Positions 1 to 10,592 of a stretch of 64,000 bases of DNA are shown piece after piece. This stretch comes from Oikopleura dioica (Eukaryota; Chordata; Appendicularia; Copelata; Oikopleuridae), in contig OU015568.1 of the NCBI GenBank assembly GCA_907165135.1, positions 3,790,501 to 3,854,500 on the forward strand, in the 5' to 3' direction. Under the pieces are notes generated by a model that saw nothing but the letters and a program-made list of their open reading frames with translations, was not told where the DNA came from and ran no database searches. Within the stretch, counting starts at the first letter, position 1. Each line of letters starts with the position of its first letter. Both the position numbers and the translations under genes were made by a program.

Positions 1-77
1 TATTTTTGACTTCAACTTCACTTCGAGCGCATTTCTTTTCATTCGATTTTGAACTTGATCATTCATGTAGCCAAAAA

Positions 78-269
78 TCAAGAATCGAACATTTTCCTGA
101 TTTTATTCAGCGCTTTGGCGCCCAAATCGTCCGAAAACAGTCGAAAATCGGGTTCTCCAACAAGAGGGTATAATTGTGGTAGAAAAATTTCCATGCCGAT
201 ATTTTTTGTGAGAATACGAAGACGAACGGTCGAAGCGGAATCTTCCAGAATGTTTCTGATGTCGTCCAT
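78..269 (-). CDS. possible 63-aa gene or gene end, unknown
   Basis: An open frame starts MDDIRNILEDSASTV and ends KIRKMFDS before TGA. Its composition (mixed charged and hydrophobic, no low complexity) looks more protein-like than most random frames nearby. A second in-frame ATG context lies upstream at 307 (MPSLEIKRKDLK), but it is in another frame and no intron of normal size joins the two. It could be the last exon of a gene that begins outside the window on the left, or noise. I do not recognise a family. Confidence 0.22.
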   Translation of the reverse strand: MDDIRNILEDSASTVRLRILTKNIGMEIFLPQLYPLVGEPDFRLFSDDLGAKALNKIRKMFDS

Positions 270-309
270 GCTTTCAAGTCTTTACGCTTGATTTCCAGAG
301 ACGGCATGA

Positions 310-1560
310 TTTTTATTTTCTGAGCAAATCGCAGTGCATTACATGATCAAAGTGAACTATCAATGATAGTCTATCATCGTCTGCCCGGCAAGAGTTAAGC
401 AAGTGGAAAATTACTAAATTAAACCTTTTTTTTTGTCCCGGGCTCGGCAATAAAATTGATCGTTCATCTGGAAACCAATTCCTAGGATAGTCAATGATAA
501 GTTCTGCTTCTGGAATTAAAGAAACTTTTGATGGGCTTAATCTGTTTTTAAATAAAGAATCACTAACATTTTAATTTCTCAATCTTCGTGATATTTGTGA
601 TAAGTTACGCAAATAATTCTTTTATTTTCAATGAATTTTTATCAAAAATGCTATCGTTAAATAATCTTTTTGAGCCATAACTATATCTTCGATTTCTTCA
701 AATTGAATAGGTTTCATTTCTTCAGCAATAATTCGCCCAACATTCCAATGTCTTTTCTTGAAAATAATTTATTTTGAGAATAACCTCTGTTAAAACGGCT
801 CTATTTGACCTTCAAACTTTACCTCAATATAAGCTTGAGTAGCCGAACTAAAAAAATTTTCTCTTTCCATCCGTGCTTCTCTCAATTTTGCACTATTTCG
901 CTATAGTTCTTATTGAATTTTGAATACTGTGCTTGTATAACTATAAAAGCAGCGAGCTGTATATAATGCTCGCCAAGTAAAAAAATTGATGAAAAGCAGA
1001 TCTTCCTTTCATCGACAGAAAAGAAAAAAAAGAGCACTTGCCACGAACAAACTCAGAGGAATATTTATGAGCTCAATGCCACGCCTTCAAAAGAATTAAA
1101 ATAAAATGTGATGGATTATTCTGCAGACTAACTGTCCGACTACATCATTGTTTTGGAAAATTGACTCAATCTGACGGTAAGGCATCCTGCGCATTTTATG
1201 ATCATAGTATGATCCCAGAATTTGGATTGGTACCGGCACCGTCCATCCCCGTTATTTATGGGCCAGAAAGTGTATTTTTTATTATCAAATTTATTCCTTG
1301 ATCTTTTATTTGAGGAGAAGAATTCGAAACCTTGCTGGCAGACGTCGTATATAATATACGGTATATTACATATCATATGTAACATATGTAGCAAACTTTG
1401 TGTTCTTCTTTGATCGTTCTTGTCATTTATCACTATTCTGTCGTATTCAGAATGATGAATATTAAGATCAACAAAGACACTAGTATCTTATGATTCTTTT
1501 TGATTTTTATCGTTTTCTTATCAGTCAAGAAACAGAGAAAAAGTCATTCAAAAATCTTTT
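310..1560. other. no gene seen
   Basis: AT-rich sequence with no convincing coding frame. The only structure noticed is a short AT palindrome near 1348-1388 (TATATAATATACGGTATATT followed by a second small inverted motif). Confidence 0.5.
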
Positions 1561-1568
1561 TAGAAATC

Positions 1569-3062
1569 TCAAATCTCAGCACAGCATCGTTTTGGAATAG
1601 AAATAGGAACCTTGATTCGCTCGATTTTCCCGGAGATTTTCTCGATCGACCTAAAATTCGATTAAAAGGATGAAAGCTTGCTTCGTGACTTACAGCTCAT
1701 ATTCCCGCGTTTTGAATCCTTTTGGGCTGCAGCTGATCATTTGATTCGCCGGTTTTGAGAGTTTTGCTTTGCAGCACTCGAAGTTAAACGTATCCTTCTG
1801 TTGCTGACTCGCTGAAAATTTTATAACAATAACAAGAAACCTGATTTTACGCTAACCATTGCTTCGATGTGCGAAATGAAGAGATGATTTCAAAAAACTT
1901 TTTGTGGGGCCGGAAATCGTAAAAAATCTGTAAGTGCAGTTTTCTTCAGCTCGTCGAGACGAGTTGAATGATGGGTCTAACTCCTGGTAACTCTAAGGAT
2001 TTACCGGTTTACCGGCTGGTTACCGGAAAATACGTTGTCACCCGCCGTTTTTGTTCTACAAGTGGTAAACAGATGATCGACCCAGGAAATTGTTCCTTAT
2101 AGTCAGATCTCCTCTAGGCTCAAAGATGAGGCTCGTATCAATACTCTGAAGAGAGTTATCAGTAAAAACAGTAAATTTTACGTACATTTTGTTGTTGCTG
2201 CACGTTCCTGATTTTCAGTCCCATTTCTGCCAAAAATAGTATTTTACTGATAACTCTCTTCAGAGTATTGATACGAGCCTCATCTTTGAGCCTAGAGGAG
2301 ATCTGACTATAAGGAACAATTTCCTGGGTCGATCATCTGTTTACCACTTGTAGAACAAAAACGGCGGGTGACAACGTATTTTCCGGTAACCAGCCGGTAA
2401 ACCGGTAAATCCTTAGAGTTACCAGGAGTTAGACCCATCATTCAACTCGTCTCGACGAGCTGAAGAAAACTGCACTTACAGATTTTTTACGATTTCTGGC
2501 CCCACAAAAAGTTTTTTGAAATCATCAAGAGGACCGAAAGACAAGGCATTTGAATTCTCGCAGACGCCCAAGGAAATTGATCGAACTGTACTGTCGCAAA
2601 TATGAGAAACAGTTTCGTGATCAAAGTGGTTGATTGATGGAGGGATGCAACTGGCAACTTCGATATGTCGATGGCCATGAAAATTGACGAAATTGGTGTG
2701 GCAATGGAAACAGCTTGGTTTTCCCCGACCACAAATCTTCAAATTATCATTTTATTGGCGAATTAAAGTCAAAAGTTCTACCTTTTCGGTCAAAATGTGT
2801 TTTGTCATCGGATGTCCACATATCATATCACTAACGACGTTTTCCATTTCATGTCTGATCTTGTTCAAGTAACAGACATCTTCGTCCTGAGGATTCCAGG
2901 GACGAAAAGCCCTTCCTCTCCTTCGGAGGCCCATCTGAAAACTCATCGTTGGTCGATCCGCAGGTACTGAGTCTATTAGCGACTTTGACACCATCATACC
3001 GAGCTCAAAACTTGTTTTCCTGCTCCAACCATGGAGACGAAGAGAGGGAAGAGAGAAATCAT
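1569..3062 (-). pseudogene. secreted Cys-rich protein, damaged tandem copy (gene B)
   Basis: This is a paralogue of the gene at 3520-4358. Shared blocks include MSFQMGLRRRGRAF, a CYLNKIRHEMENVV-type segment, an ICGRGKPSCFHC Cys cluster, an FECCKAKL block and the C-terminus PKRCCAEI before TGA (1569-1571). Exons read by eye are about 2782-3062, 2480-2736, an exon ending at the GTAAGT near 1690, and a last exon to 1569. Two lesions are visible. The signal-peptide frame from ATG 3062 (MISLFPLFVSMVGA) is one base out of register with the following MMVSKSLID frame. A 644-bp perfect palindrome (1883-2526) occupies the second intron and supplies the end of exon 2, and the canonical donor and acceptor there disagree in phase. 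I call it probably non-functional, although a base-calling error at the first lesion cannot be excluded. The family function is unknown. Confidence 0.6.
1883..2526. repeat. near-perfect palindrome, 285-bp arms, 74-bp loop
   Basis: Positions 1883-2167 are the reverse complement of 2242-2526; I saw one mismatch (near 1911/2498). The ends read GATGATTTCAAAAAAC and its inverse. The right arm contains exon sequence of the overlapping Cys-rich gene (residues DDFKKLFVGPEIVKNL) plus its GTAAGT donor, so the left arm is an inverted copy of exon-intron sequence, not of a foreign element. A foldback insertion or a local inverted duplication are both possible. So is an assembly artefact. Confidence 0.9.
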
Positions 3063-3519
3063 TGCTGATCTTTCGTAGTTTTTGAACGAAGCTTCTGAGT
3101 AAACCTTCGCCGAAAAATTCTTTATTATACTACTGTTAAAACTAGCGCCATCTTCAATAAAAAATCAATCATGTTCGAAGAATCGAAATAGTCTTGACGT
3201 ATTTTTTGTCTGGGTGCCAGTCAGGCTCTGTTAGCGCAGCGCTTGTTTGATACGTAGCATACATGTATTTATTGCTCAGATTATCCAGACACGTACGGTA
3301 TGCCACGCGTCATAAGATACTGAAGTATATAACATTTCGAGTCTTTATTTCGAGTTTGATAATTAATAAGAAGAACAGAGCAAATGTGAATTTTTGTCAA
3401 GAACATTTGACCTAGAATGGCTTGTTTTAAATGCTCGCGTCAGTATCAAAACAGGAGAGACAGTCAAATTCATGATAAAAAAAATACCTAAGAATCTAAT
3501 GAAGATATTTTGTTGGAAA

Positions 3520-4358
3520 CTAGATGTCAGCGCAGCATCGTTTTGGCATCGCAACAGGAAAACGGATCGTAGTTAGTGCACCAGATGGTTTTTGAATCCA
3601 ACTAAAGTCGAGTTATCAATTGCATGTCAGTGATGAGAGGACTTACAGGCTATATTCTCGAGAATTGTATGCTCTTGGGATACAGTCGATCATCTGATTT
3701 TCCGGGTCGGAGAGTTTCGCTTTGCAGCACTCGTAATTCATCATCATTTTTTCTGCTTGGTTTCCTATAAATTTCGAAATGAAAAAACAAAATGTTGATA
3801 GCAAACTTACTGTTGTTACTGTAGGCAAAAAGGATATTGGCGCATGTTCGTCCCGAAGACAACTCGCAAACACCAAACGACGTTGACGAGACGTAACAGA
3901 TGTGAGACTTAGTGGCATGGTCGTAGTGAGAGATGACTGGAGCAATGCAGTTGGCGGCTTCAATAGCGGGGCCGTCGATTTTGATGTTTTTTGAGTTGCA
4001 TTCGAAGCATTCTTTTTGACCTCGTCCGCAAACCTTAATAAAGCGTTAGAAATCTTAAGGGATCCGATGAAAATCTTACATTATCGACTAGGTATCGTCG
4101 TGTCAAATCGTTCCCGCAGATGAAATCATCGACGACAGTGTCCATATCATGCTTGATTTTGTTCAAGTAGCAAAGTTGATCAGTATCTTGTCGAGAAAAA
4201 GCCCTTCCTCGCCTCTTGAGCCCCATTTGAAAGCTCATCGGGGGTCGATCATTCGGGACAGATGCCATGAGCGACTTCGAGATCATCAGACCCAACTGGA
4301 TGTCATCTTTACGTGATCCGGAAACAACGAGAAAGAGACATGAGAAGTAAGAAATCAT
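3520..4358 (-). CDS. secreted Cys-rich protein, intact tandem copy (gene A)
   Basis: Four exons join in frame with GT-AG introns of about 45 bases: 4080-4358, 3811-4033, 3647-3764 and 3520-3601, giving about 233 residues. It opens with a signal peptide (MISYFSCLFLVVSGS) at the first ATG. A basic RRGRAF site follows, then CYLNKIKHDMDTVV, a VCGRGQKECFEC cluster, an NYECCKAKL block and the end KRCCADI-TAG. Paired cysteines and a secretion signal indicate an extracellular protein. The neighbour at 1569-3062 is a tandem duplicate in the same orientation and shares the exon plan. I do not recognise the domain. The length, open exons and conserved C-terminus argue that this copy is functional. Confidence 0.7.
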
Positions 4359-4781
4359 TGTTGATTTTATTGTTTACTGCTTGATGTTGCAAGCTGTTTT
4401 GATGGCTCCTAGACAACCAGTTGGATTTTATACGGAAAAAATCCTCTCCAACGCGCCATCCAAATTATTGAGAATAAAATTACTGCCGATAAACTATCAG
4501 TCGTCTGTGTGCCAAAATGGAAAGTGCGTAGCCGGCTCTTGATTGATAGTGTTGGATGACGAGCTCCCTCAATTTAAGCTTCCTTGTTCGTTCATGTTAT
4601 TTCTTAGTTATTTTATTATATTTTACGATTTTACTGTAACGAACCTTAGCTTAATAATAACATGAAATGGATGCACCGTTAGTGTACTTGAAAAAGAATT
4701 TGTCTATGAATGACCGAAAAGCTTCTAGATATGGAGGAAAAAATAACAGAAAAAATAAATTGGTAATCAAAGAAAAAAGAG

Positions 4782-5227
4782 AATGAGTTCTGATCAAAAT
4801 GATGAGAAAGCTGAGCCAAAGGAGAAGACCATCAAACAAGAATTCTGGGTCTCGGTTTTTAAAAAATATATACTCGACCTTGATCATCGTCGACCCTAGC
4901 ATGTGGCTTTATTTTAGATAATCTAAAAATAATTTTTTTTGTGAAACTCAGTGAAAGAAATTCGATGAAGATGGCAACCCAATTTTCGAAGAAACCACCG
5001 ATGTGATCAAAACGGTTGAGTTCGAGCAAAAGAAAAGGTCGAGAAAAGATTCTGATGAGTACGAAGGTGATGATGAAGAGGAGCCATTGTTGCAAGAAGA
5101 TGAAAGGAAAAATACAAAGAAACGAAATTTCAACTATCTGAGAAATCTAATGGGATTGAACGACATTCGCCAGTCGGCTTCTATTGAGGAAAGCGTTTTC
5201 AAAAAAAAAGATACGAAATTAAGATGA
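4782..5227 (+). CDS. small highly charged protein, unknown
   Basis: A first exon starts at ATG 4782 (MSSDQNDEKAEPKEKTIKQ) and stays open to the stop at about 4900. A second block from about 4955 reads KFDEDGNPIFEETTDVIK, then an acidic run (EYEGDDEEEPLL), and ends KKDTKLR-TGA. The two blocks are in different frames and an intron of about 60-100 bases must lie between them. I could not find one GT-AG pair that is clearly right. The product is about 110-130 residues, Lys/Glu-rich, without a signal peptide or membrane segment. It is the first of several plus-strand genes. Confidence 0.45.
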
Positions 5228-5800
5228 TTGTCAATGATTGATTTGCTTGTATTCTGAATATAGACAGATAATTGACCGAACATAATGTAAAAGAATCTCT
5301 CATTATTATGCCTATAAGAAAGACAACTCATGTTACTTTGATATTCGTTAATCTTCTGAAATATAATGGCAAATTTCTTAGAATGTACTAGTATAGTGAT
5401 CGTTGAAATATAAAGATGATGGCTCCCCTAGAGAAAACGGAGCCAGCCATGTCAGTTACATGTTTTTTTCTGAATTCAAATCGGCTCAAGCGAGCACACA
5501 TTAGAACAAAAATTTTGACTGAGACCTTCTTTTTTAATTTCTGTACAGACAAAACATATCGCGTCCATTGACGGTGAGGGTTAACAAGCATAAAGGCTGT
5601 TTATCGAGATGAAAATCTGAAAACGCTTCTTAGGATGCACTGCTACTTCTGAATAAAGGAGAAAAGCACACGAAATTCTCATGTGCCCAGCGATTAGGTT
5701 CTTTGTGGATTTGGTTCTCTTTCAGGTTCTTACTCGTATAAAATTTTCTTATCTCTCAATTCTCAAACTAAATTCTCGAAATTTGCCTATCAATATATTC

Positions 5801-8029
5801 TCAATGGGAACTTTCAAAAAGTACATTATTACTCCCCCTTTCTTATCACTAAATTCTCATAATGAGAGCTACAATTTGTAGCTGGTTGTTTCTGTTCGGA
5901 TTCTCGTGGTTCTACTTCCATCTGCTTCACAAGACAGTTTGGGAGACTTTCCTACGCGTCGTTCCTTTTTCGATAATTTCTTTTATCATCGGTCTGCTTT
6001 CCAAAACTTATAGGACCAGTTCGTACTTCAGAGAAAAAAGATATCGTATCAAGAAATTGCTTTATCGAACTGAGCAAAGAACGACTTGGTACATCTCTTT
6101 GCCGTCTATTTTTTGTTCGAGGGGAAGAATGTTTCTCATTTCTCTGATGATTATTGGTGTCATCAACGGACCTGGTAAAAAAGTATTTTCTGCTTCAGTC
6201 CTTTCAATTTTTAGTGAACAATATGAAGGTCAATTATGGCGTTTTCAACTCAACAATCGACTGTACCAAAAAAGATATCGCCGAGCTGCAGAAGCGAGGA
6301 ATCGACACTGCCGAAGAAATGAGGTAAAAATCAAAGTTTTCGGACAAAATATGGATCGTCGTATTCTAGGGATGCTGTGGTAGTCGCTTTGGATAAGTCA
6401 GCAACTCGGATAGAAGAGAAAGTTGAGCGGCTAAAGGGCAAATTCGGCATTTTTTCCGACGCCCTGACCCTGGTCGCTGAAAGAATGCGAGGATTTACCG
6501 AGTTCCTGGGCTCTCTCATGGTCAGCTGCGAAGAACAAGTAGCCGGGAGTATAGCAAGATATGTCTGCGACTTTCCAGAATGGGCGGGAGAGAAGCTCTT
6601 TGATCCGATCGAGAAGAAGCTTGATAAAACTGTCAAGGCTTTCAAAAAGCAGTTTGATATAGACATCAAAACTGAAGCGGAATCATCTTACAAGGTACCG
6701 GTTTATTTGCTTCTCTTCTTATCCATTTTTTCAGCATGAAGAACTAGAATCAAGCGTGAAACGAAGAGAAGAGCTCAAAAAGGAGATGGAAGAAAAATAC
6801 AAGGAAGCAAAAGACAAATTGGAAAAACGCCTCGAAACTGCGAGCAATGTTTCTCTTCTTGTTTTTTCTTGTCTGATGATGGTCTCTTCCTACTTTTATC
6901 TTCTCAATTACATGAACAAAGATGACTTCGACAACAAGTACTTGACGGCGGAATTCGAAAGAATGGACGAATTGAAAGCGCTGAAAGACGAGGAACTCCA
7001 GCCACTTGGTCCTTTAGGAACGGCTCTTCATTTGAGATTTTGATGAAAAACAGGTCTTTGAGAGTCAAAAATGAGAGAGTTTACGCTACATCGAGCCGGA
7101 CTCGATTCGTCTAGTAGACGAAGACTGGATGGATTTCTTCAGTGAGGCGAAAACTATTCTGATTTGGACTGCTGGAGCTTTTGCCGTTATCGGTAAGAAT
7201 TTCTCTTGCTTTCTTATTCTCTTAATAAAAACTAAGGACTTGATTGGGCGTTTTACGGAATTTTAAACGAAGCAGCTAAAAAAGCAAAACGCGCCGTGAG
7301 CACTGTTTTCCCAGGAATGGTCCAGCTTCATTTTCGCGCCGCACAAGATGTTCTCCACGAAGAGACTGAGAAAAGTGCGAAACCTGGTATTTTCGCCGAC
7401 ATTCTTGAAGATCTCGCGACTTCTTTCGAGCACATCAATGCAGCGAATCAGACAGAAATCAGAAAAGGCTTCCATGAGTGCATTGGGACCCCGTTTGAGC
7501 CGGACAAAGGCATCTGGACATATCAACTGACGATTTGTGGACTGTTGATTGTTCAGTTGATCTTGGGTCCGTATGTCAAAAGACTTAGATTTCTGATCTG
7601 CGCGGTTTCGTTTCCAAAAAGGCAGAAGGAGAGGATCACGTGGCTTTGGCATAAAATAAAAAGTAAGATAAGAAAAAAATCTTTTATTTTTTAATGATAA
7701 TTTCAGCCGATAGATCACGTGGCTATCTCCGCCGAGGACTGAACTCCCTCCGCCCAACTTCATGGAAAGGCTTGAAAGGAAAAATCGCCCGGTTTATTTT
7801 CCGAGCAAACGCATTCATGTGCAATAATTGTCGAAGATCGCGAGGTGCTGGCAATGACCATTTGTACATGATATGTCACGTGGCTGGCTGTAACGCTCAA
7901 TACTGCTTGGAATGCTTTGCTTGTATGGAGAATATGTGTGGAAGGTGCAATGGGGAGATTGAAAAGCTGGAGAGTGAGGATGAAATTTCAGACTGTGGAG
8001 ATGATACGGGAATGATGCCGTATTTCTGA
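5801..8029 (+). CDS. DC-STAMP domain-containing protein (DCST1/DCST2-like)
   Basis: About eight exons join in frame through 40-50-base introns (for example 6175-6214, 6324-6369, 6695-6734, 7194-7238, 7663-7705). The N-terminus carries hydrophobic membrane segments. Either ATG 5801 (MGTFKK spliced to ATICSWLF) or ATG 5862 could start it. A long extracellular-type stretch follows, with Cys pairs and helical charged runs (EELKKEMEEKYKEAKDKLEK). Then come further membrane segments (VSLLVFSCLMMVSSYFYLL; ILIWTAGAFAVI; LTICGLLIVQLILG). The C-terminus is a Cys-rich RING-like module: CNNC, CHVAGC, CLECFAC, CGRC. DCST1, DCST2 and nematode SPE-42/SPE-49 have this layout and act in sperm-egg fusion. The family call rests on topology plus the C-terminal module. 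The junction at about 7002-7068 is the least certain. Confidence 0.7.
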
Positions 8030-8167
8030 ACTTTATTTTATTCTTCCATTTATCACTGCCCTTAGTTATTTTTTGAATAAAATACATCACATGACTCTTA
8101 ACAACTTCTTTGTTTTACGAGTTAAAATAAGCGCTCCGTTTTTTTCTGTCTTCTTATATCCGGAGAG

Positions 8168-8513
8168 AATGAGGCTGGAGCAAAAGATTGCCCTCGAAAA
8201 CCGCTCGAAAAACAAGGAGCAAATGGCGGAAACTGAAAATGAAAAAGCAGTGAAAGCAGATTTGCGCCAAGCTAGACTTGCTCTCACCTCGCTTGAAAGA
8301 AGTGTGAATAAGAATCTCTCTGAGAATAAAAAGCTTAGAGAAGACTTGAAGGCTGAAAAGGCTAAAAATGAGAAACTCATGGAGAAACTTTGTGATTCTC
8401 AAACTGAAGATGGGAAAATTAAAAAGCTACAAAATGACTTGATCGTTGAAAAACAGAAAAACAAGGAACTTCTTCAGAAAAGAACCTGTTCTAGCGACAA
8501 GAATGATCAGTAA
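8168..8513 (+). CDS. coiled-coil protein, about 114 aa
   Basis: A single exon runs from ATG 8168 (MRLEQKIALENRSKNKEQM) to TAA 8511-8513. Almost the whole protein is a Lys/Glu/Leu-rich helix with heptad spacing (LREDLKAEKAKNEKLMEKL), typical of a coiled coil. There is no signal or membrane segment. It starts 139 bases after the stop of the DCST-like gene. A second coiled-coil unit at about 9258-9520 shares an EKL...DGKIKKLQ / EK...DGEIKTLKK pattern, suggesting a local duplication. Coiled coils give little functional information. Confidence 0.55.
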
Positions 8514-8599
8514 CGTTGATTGAAATGACGTCCTTTCAATTGTCTTAAAGCGTATTTTTAATCAAGAGATAGCTCTACTCTGATCATTTGAACTTTGTT

Positions 8600-9149
8600 A
8601 TGATGAGTTCAAAACTTAATTCTTTAGAAGAAAAAGCTCTTATTGTTTGGTAAGGCTAAATTGATGACAATTATATTTCACATAATTCAAGCTCTATGAA
8701 CACATACCTCGGACTTGGCCACTATTTTGGATCAGATAACCTTTCTGTCCGACCTGCCCATGACTCAGCGGACATTGAGAAGATCTTGGTAGCAATTAGC
8801 CTTGGCTTCAAAAATGTCAACATCAAAATTTCTCACAGGGACAACATCACTGTCTCGAAATTTGGAATAACAATTTCCCTCAAGTCGTATTCCCAAGTTT
8901 ACGGGGAGATGGCTTCTCGTGGGTATTGTCAATCAAAGGAAAAGGTTCGTATTTCCAAAGCTTCTTTAAAATTCCGCATTTTCAGGGAATTTTCGTGCGC
9001 AGGCTTTGACTCTGAGCCCCGATGAAAATCTCCGTGGCGCAAGAGAATCGAAATATACAGCTGAAAGGAATCCTAGCGACTGGTTCACAGTCCGACACTC
9101 TGACAAGTCGAAAAACTTCATTCGCTGGAATCTGACCTTTCTTTCTTGA
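8600..9149 (+). CDS. small soluble protein, unknown, three exons
   Basis: The exons are 8600-8649, 8692-8944 and 9003-9149, with introns of 42 and 58 bases. The frame stays open from MMSSKLNSLEEKALIV through SMNTYLGLGHYFGSDNL and a DIEKILVAISLGFKNVNIK block to RWNLTFLS-TGA, about 150 residues. The second acceptor (GCGCAG at 9001) was chosen because the nearer TTTTCAG leads to an early stop. No signal peptide or membrane helix is evident. It sits 87 bases after the previous gene's stop on the same strand, so it may be co-transcribed. I do not recognise the family. Confidence 0.5.
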
Positions 9150-9257
9150 TTTCAAGTTGTGTTTTCGATTTCAATAAAACTTTTACTGCTTCTTTCTTTC
9201 TTATTTTACGATTATCAAAATCTCGATTTTCAAGATCGATTTTCTCATTTGACCAAA

Positions 9258-9520
9258 ATGTCTGACAGAAAGAAGAGAAACTGAGAAATCAACTCGTCGC
9301 TGCTCAAGAATCCTTCGAGCACCTTGAGAATATCTTGACTCAATTCGTGATCAAAAAAGAGGAGGAAATCGAAACCTTGAAATCTGAAAATCTGCTTCTC
9401 AAGGAGAAAATCTCGCTTTTCCAATCTCACGATGGAGAAATCAAAACGCTAAAAAAGCATGTTTCCATTGAAAAAGAACAAGTTCTTGGCTTGATAAAAC
9501 GCCTTTCTGAAAAGTCATGA
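9258..9520 (+). CDS. coiled-coil paralogue, start unclear
   Basis: From about 9271 a frame reads KEEKLRNQLVAAQESFEH, then EEEIETLKSENLLLKEKI and SHDGEIKTLKKH, ending KRLSEKS-TGA at 9518-9520. It matches the coiled-coil gene at 8168-8513 in spacing and several residues. The nearby ATG at 9258 (MSDRKKRN) is one or two bases out of frame with this helix and stops at once. So either an upstream exon supplies the start, or a small indel has broken the copy. Confidence 0.4.
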
Positions 9521-10592
9521 GTCCTCCTTGATTTCAATAAAGATTTTTTTGTTGAATGGTTTCTTGTTTATTAGAAGAGCAGAAGAGGATGACCCTACCA
9601 TCAATAATATTAATACTTTATGAAATAAAATAATTAATTCGGGCAATGTACAGTCGGATAGACACAAGGAAACAGTACGCTAGAAATTACATTCAATATT
9701 TTTTAAATACAGACAATCTAATCTTTGCAGCGATTCTAGGAATTCAAAAGCTACAGAAAAAATAAAATTCCGAAAATTGTGAAATTAATTTTTAGCGCAG
9801 ATAGAGAAGATGGATTAATATAGCACCAATAAGTCATCAGGATCAGGATTATCGGTCAGGAAAGGAAATTTTGATCTGTTTCTGAAACAGGCAAATTGAA
9901 AAATTTTTTTATAGTCTTTCTTTTTTGATTTATAAGCTTTTTTTATGGTCCATAAATTATGGGTAAAATAAAAGAATTTCGAACAAAAATTCGGGTTGAA
10001 ATTTAGATGAGCCAATTTACGAGGCTGACTAAAAATGTCAAATTATGGGGGAGGTGTCTGGAACCAACAAAAAAATTTCGACAAATTTTGCGTGGAAATT
10101 TTCGACCAATCAAAAGCCTGGATTGGATAGCCGCCCACGCAAAATTTTTCGAAATTTTTTGTCGGTTCCAGACACCACCCCAAATTATTGTTGTCAGAAT
10201 TCAATGGATAGAATTTTGGCTATCTTAGATAGGCTATCTTGATTCTAGACACTAGAACTTTATTGAGGTTTAATGGTCACCTGAATAAAAAAATAATTGA
10301 GTTGAAACTCAAAAAATAAATGTAAAAAGGTTGGTTTTGAGGAACTAAGGTACAGCGGGCGTAATTTTTTCAACAATAAATAAATAGCAAATTATAAAAA
10401 TAATAAAATTCTGCCCAGAAATAAAAATCTTAAATGAGTGTGTGTTTTTTTGGAACTAAAGCGGATCAGGCTAGTTAAGAAAAAAAAGGATTGAATGAAA
10501 CTTTTTTAAAGAGAAGAAGAAGGGAATCAAGCTCACGTGTTTGATAAGTGATGAAAAAATCAGATGGGTTGAATTTGGAGGAAGAAGCGGTT
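9521..10592. other. AT-rich spacer with one foldback repeat
   Basis: No gene is supported. The stretch contains a downstream polyadenylation-like AATAAA near 9535, AT-rich sequence, and the inverted repeat listed at 10036-10190. Confidence 0.5.
10036..10190. repeat. short foldback repeat (MITE-like)
   Basis: Imperfect arms of about 55 bases (GGTGTCTGGAACC...ATTTTGCGTGG and its inverse) flank about 40 bases containing ACCAATCAAAAGCCTGGATT. A related core (AACCAATCAGAAACCTGGAA...TGCCCACGCAAA) occurs near 28280-28345, which points to a repeat family. Confidence 0.7.

Noticed and set aside
1140-1433. 97-codon minus-strand frame
   Set aside because: Composition and lack of splice or signal features fit chance in AT-rich DNA; an AT palindrome lies within it.
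5388-5591. 67-codon minus-strand frame
   Set aside because: No family resemblance, no signal, no splice context; a chance frame between plus-strand genes.
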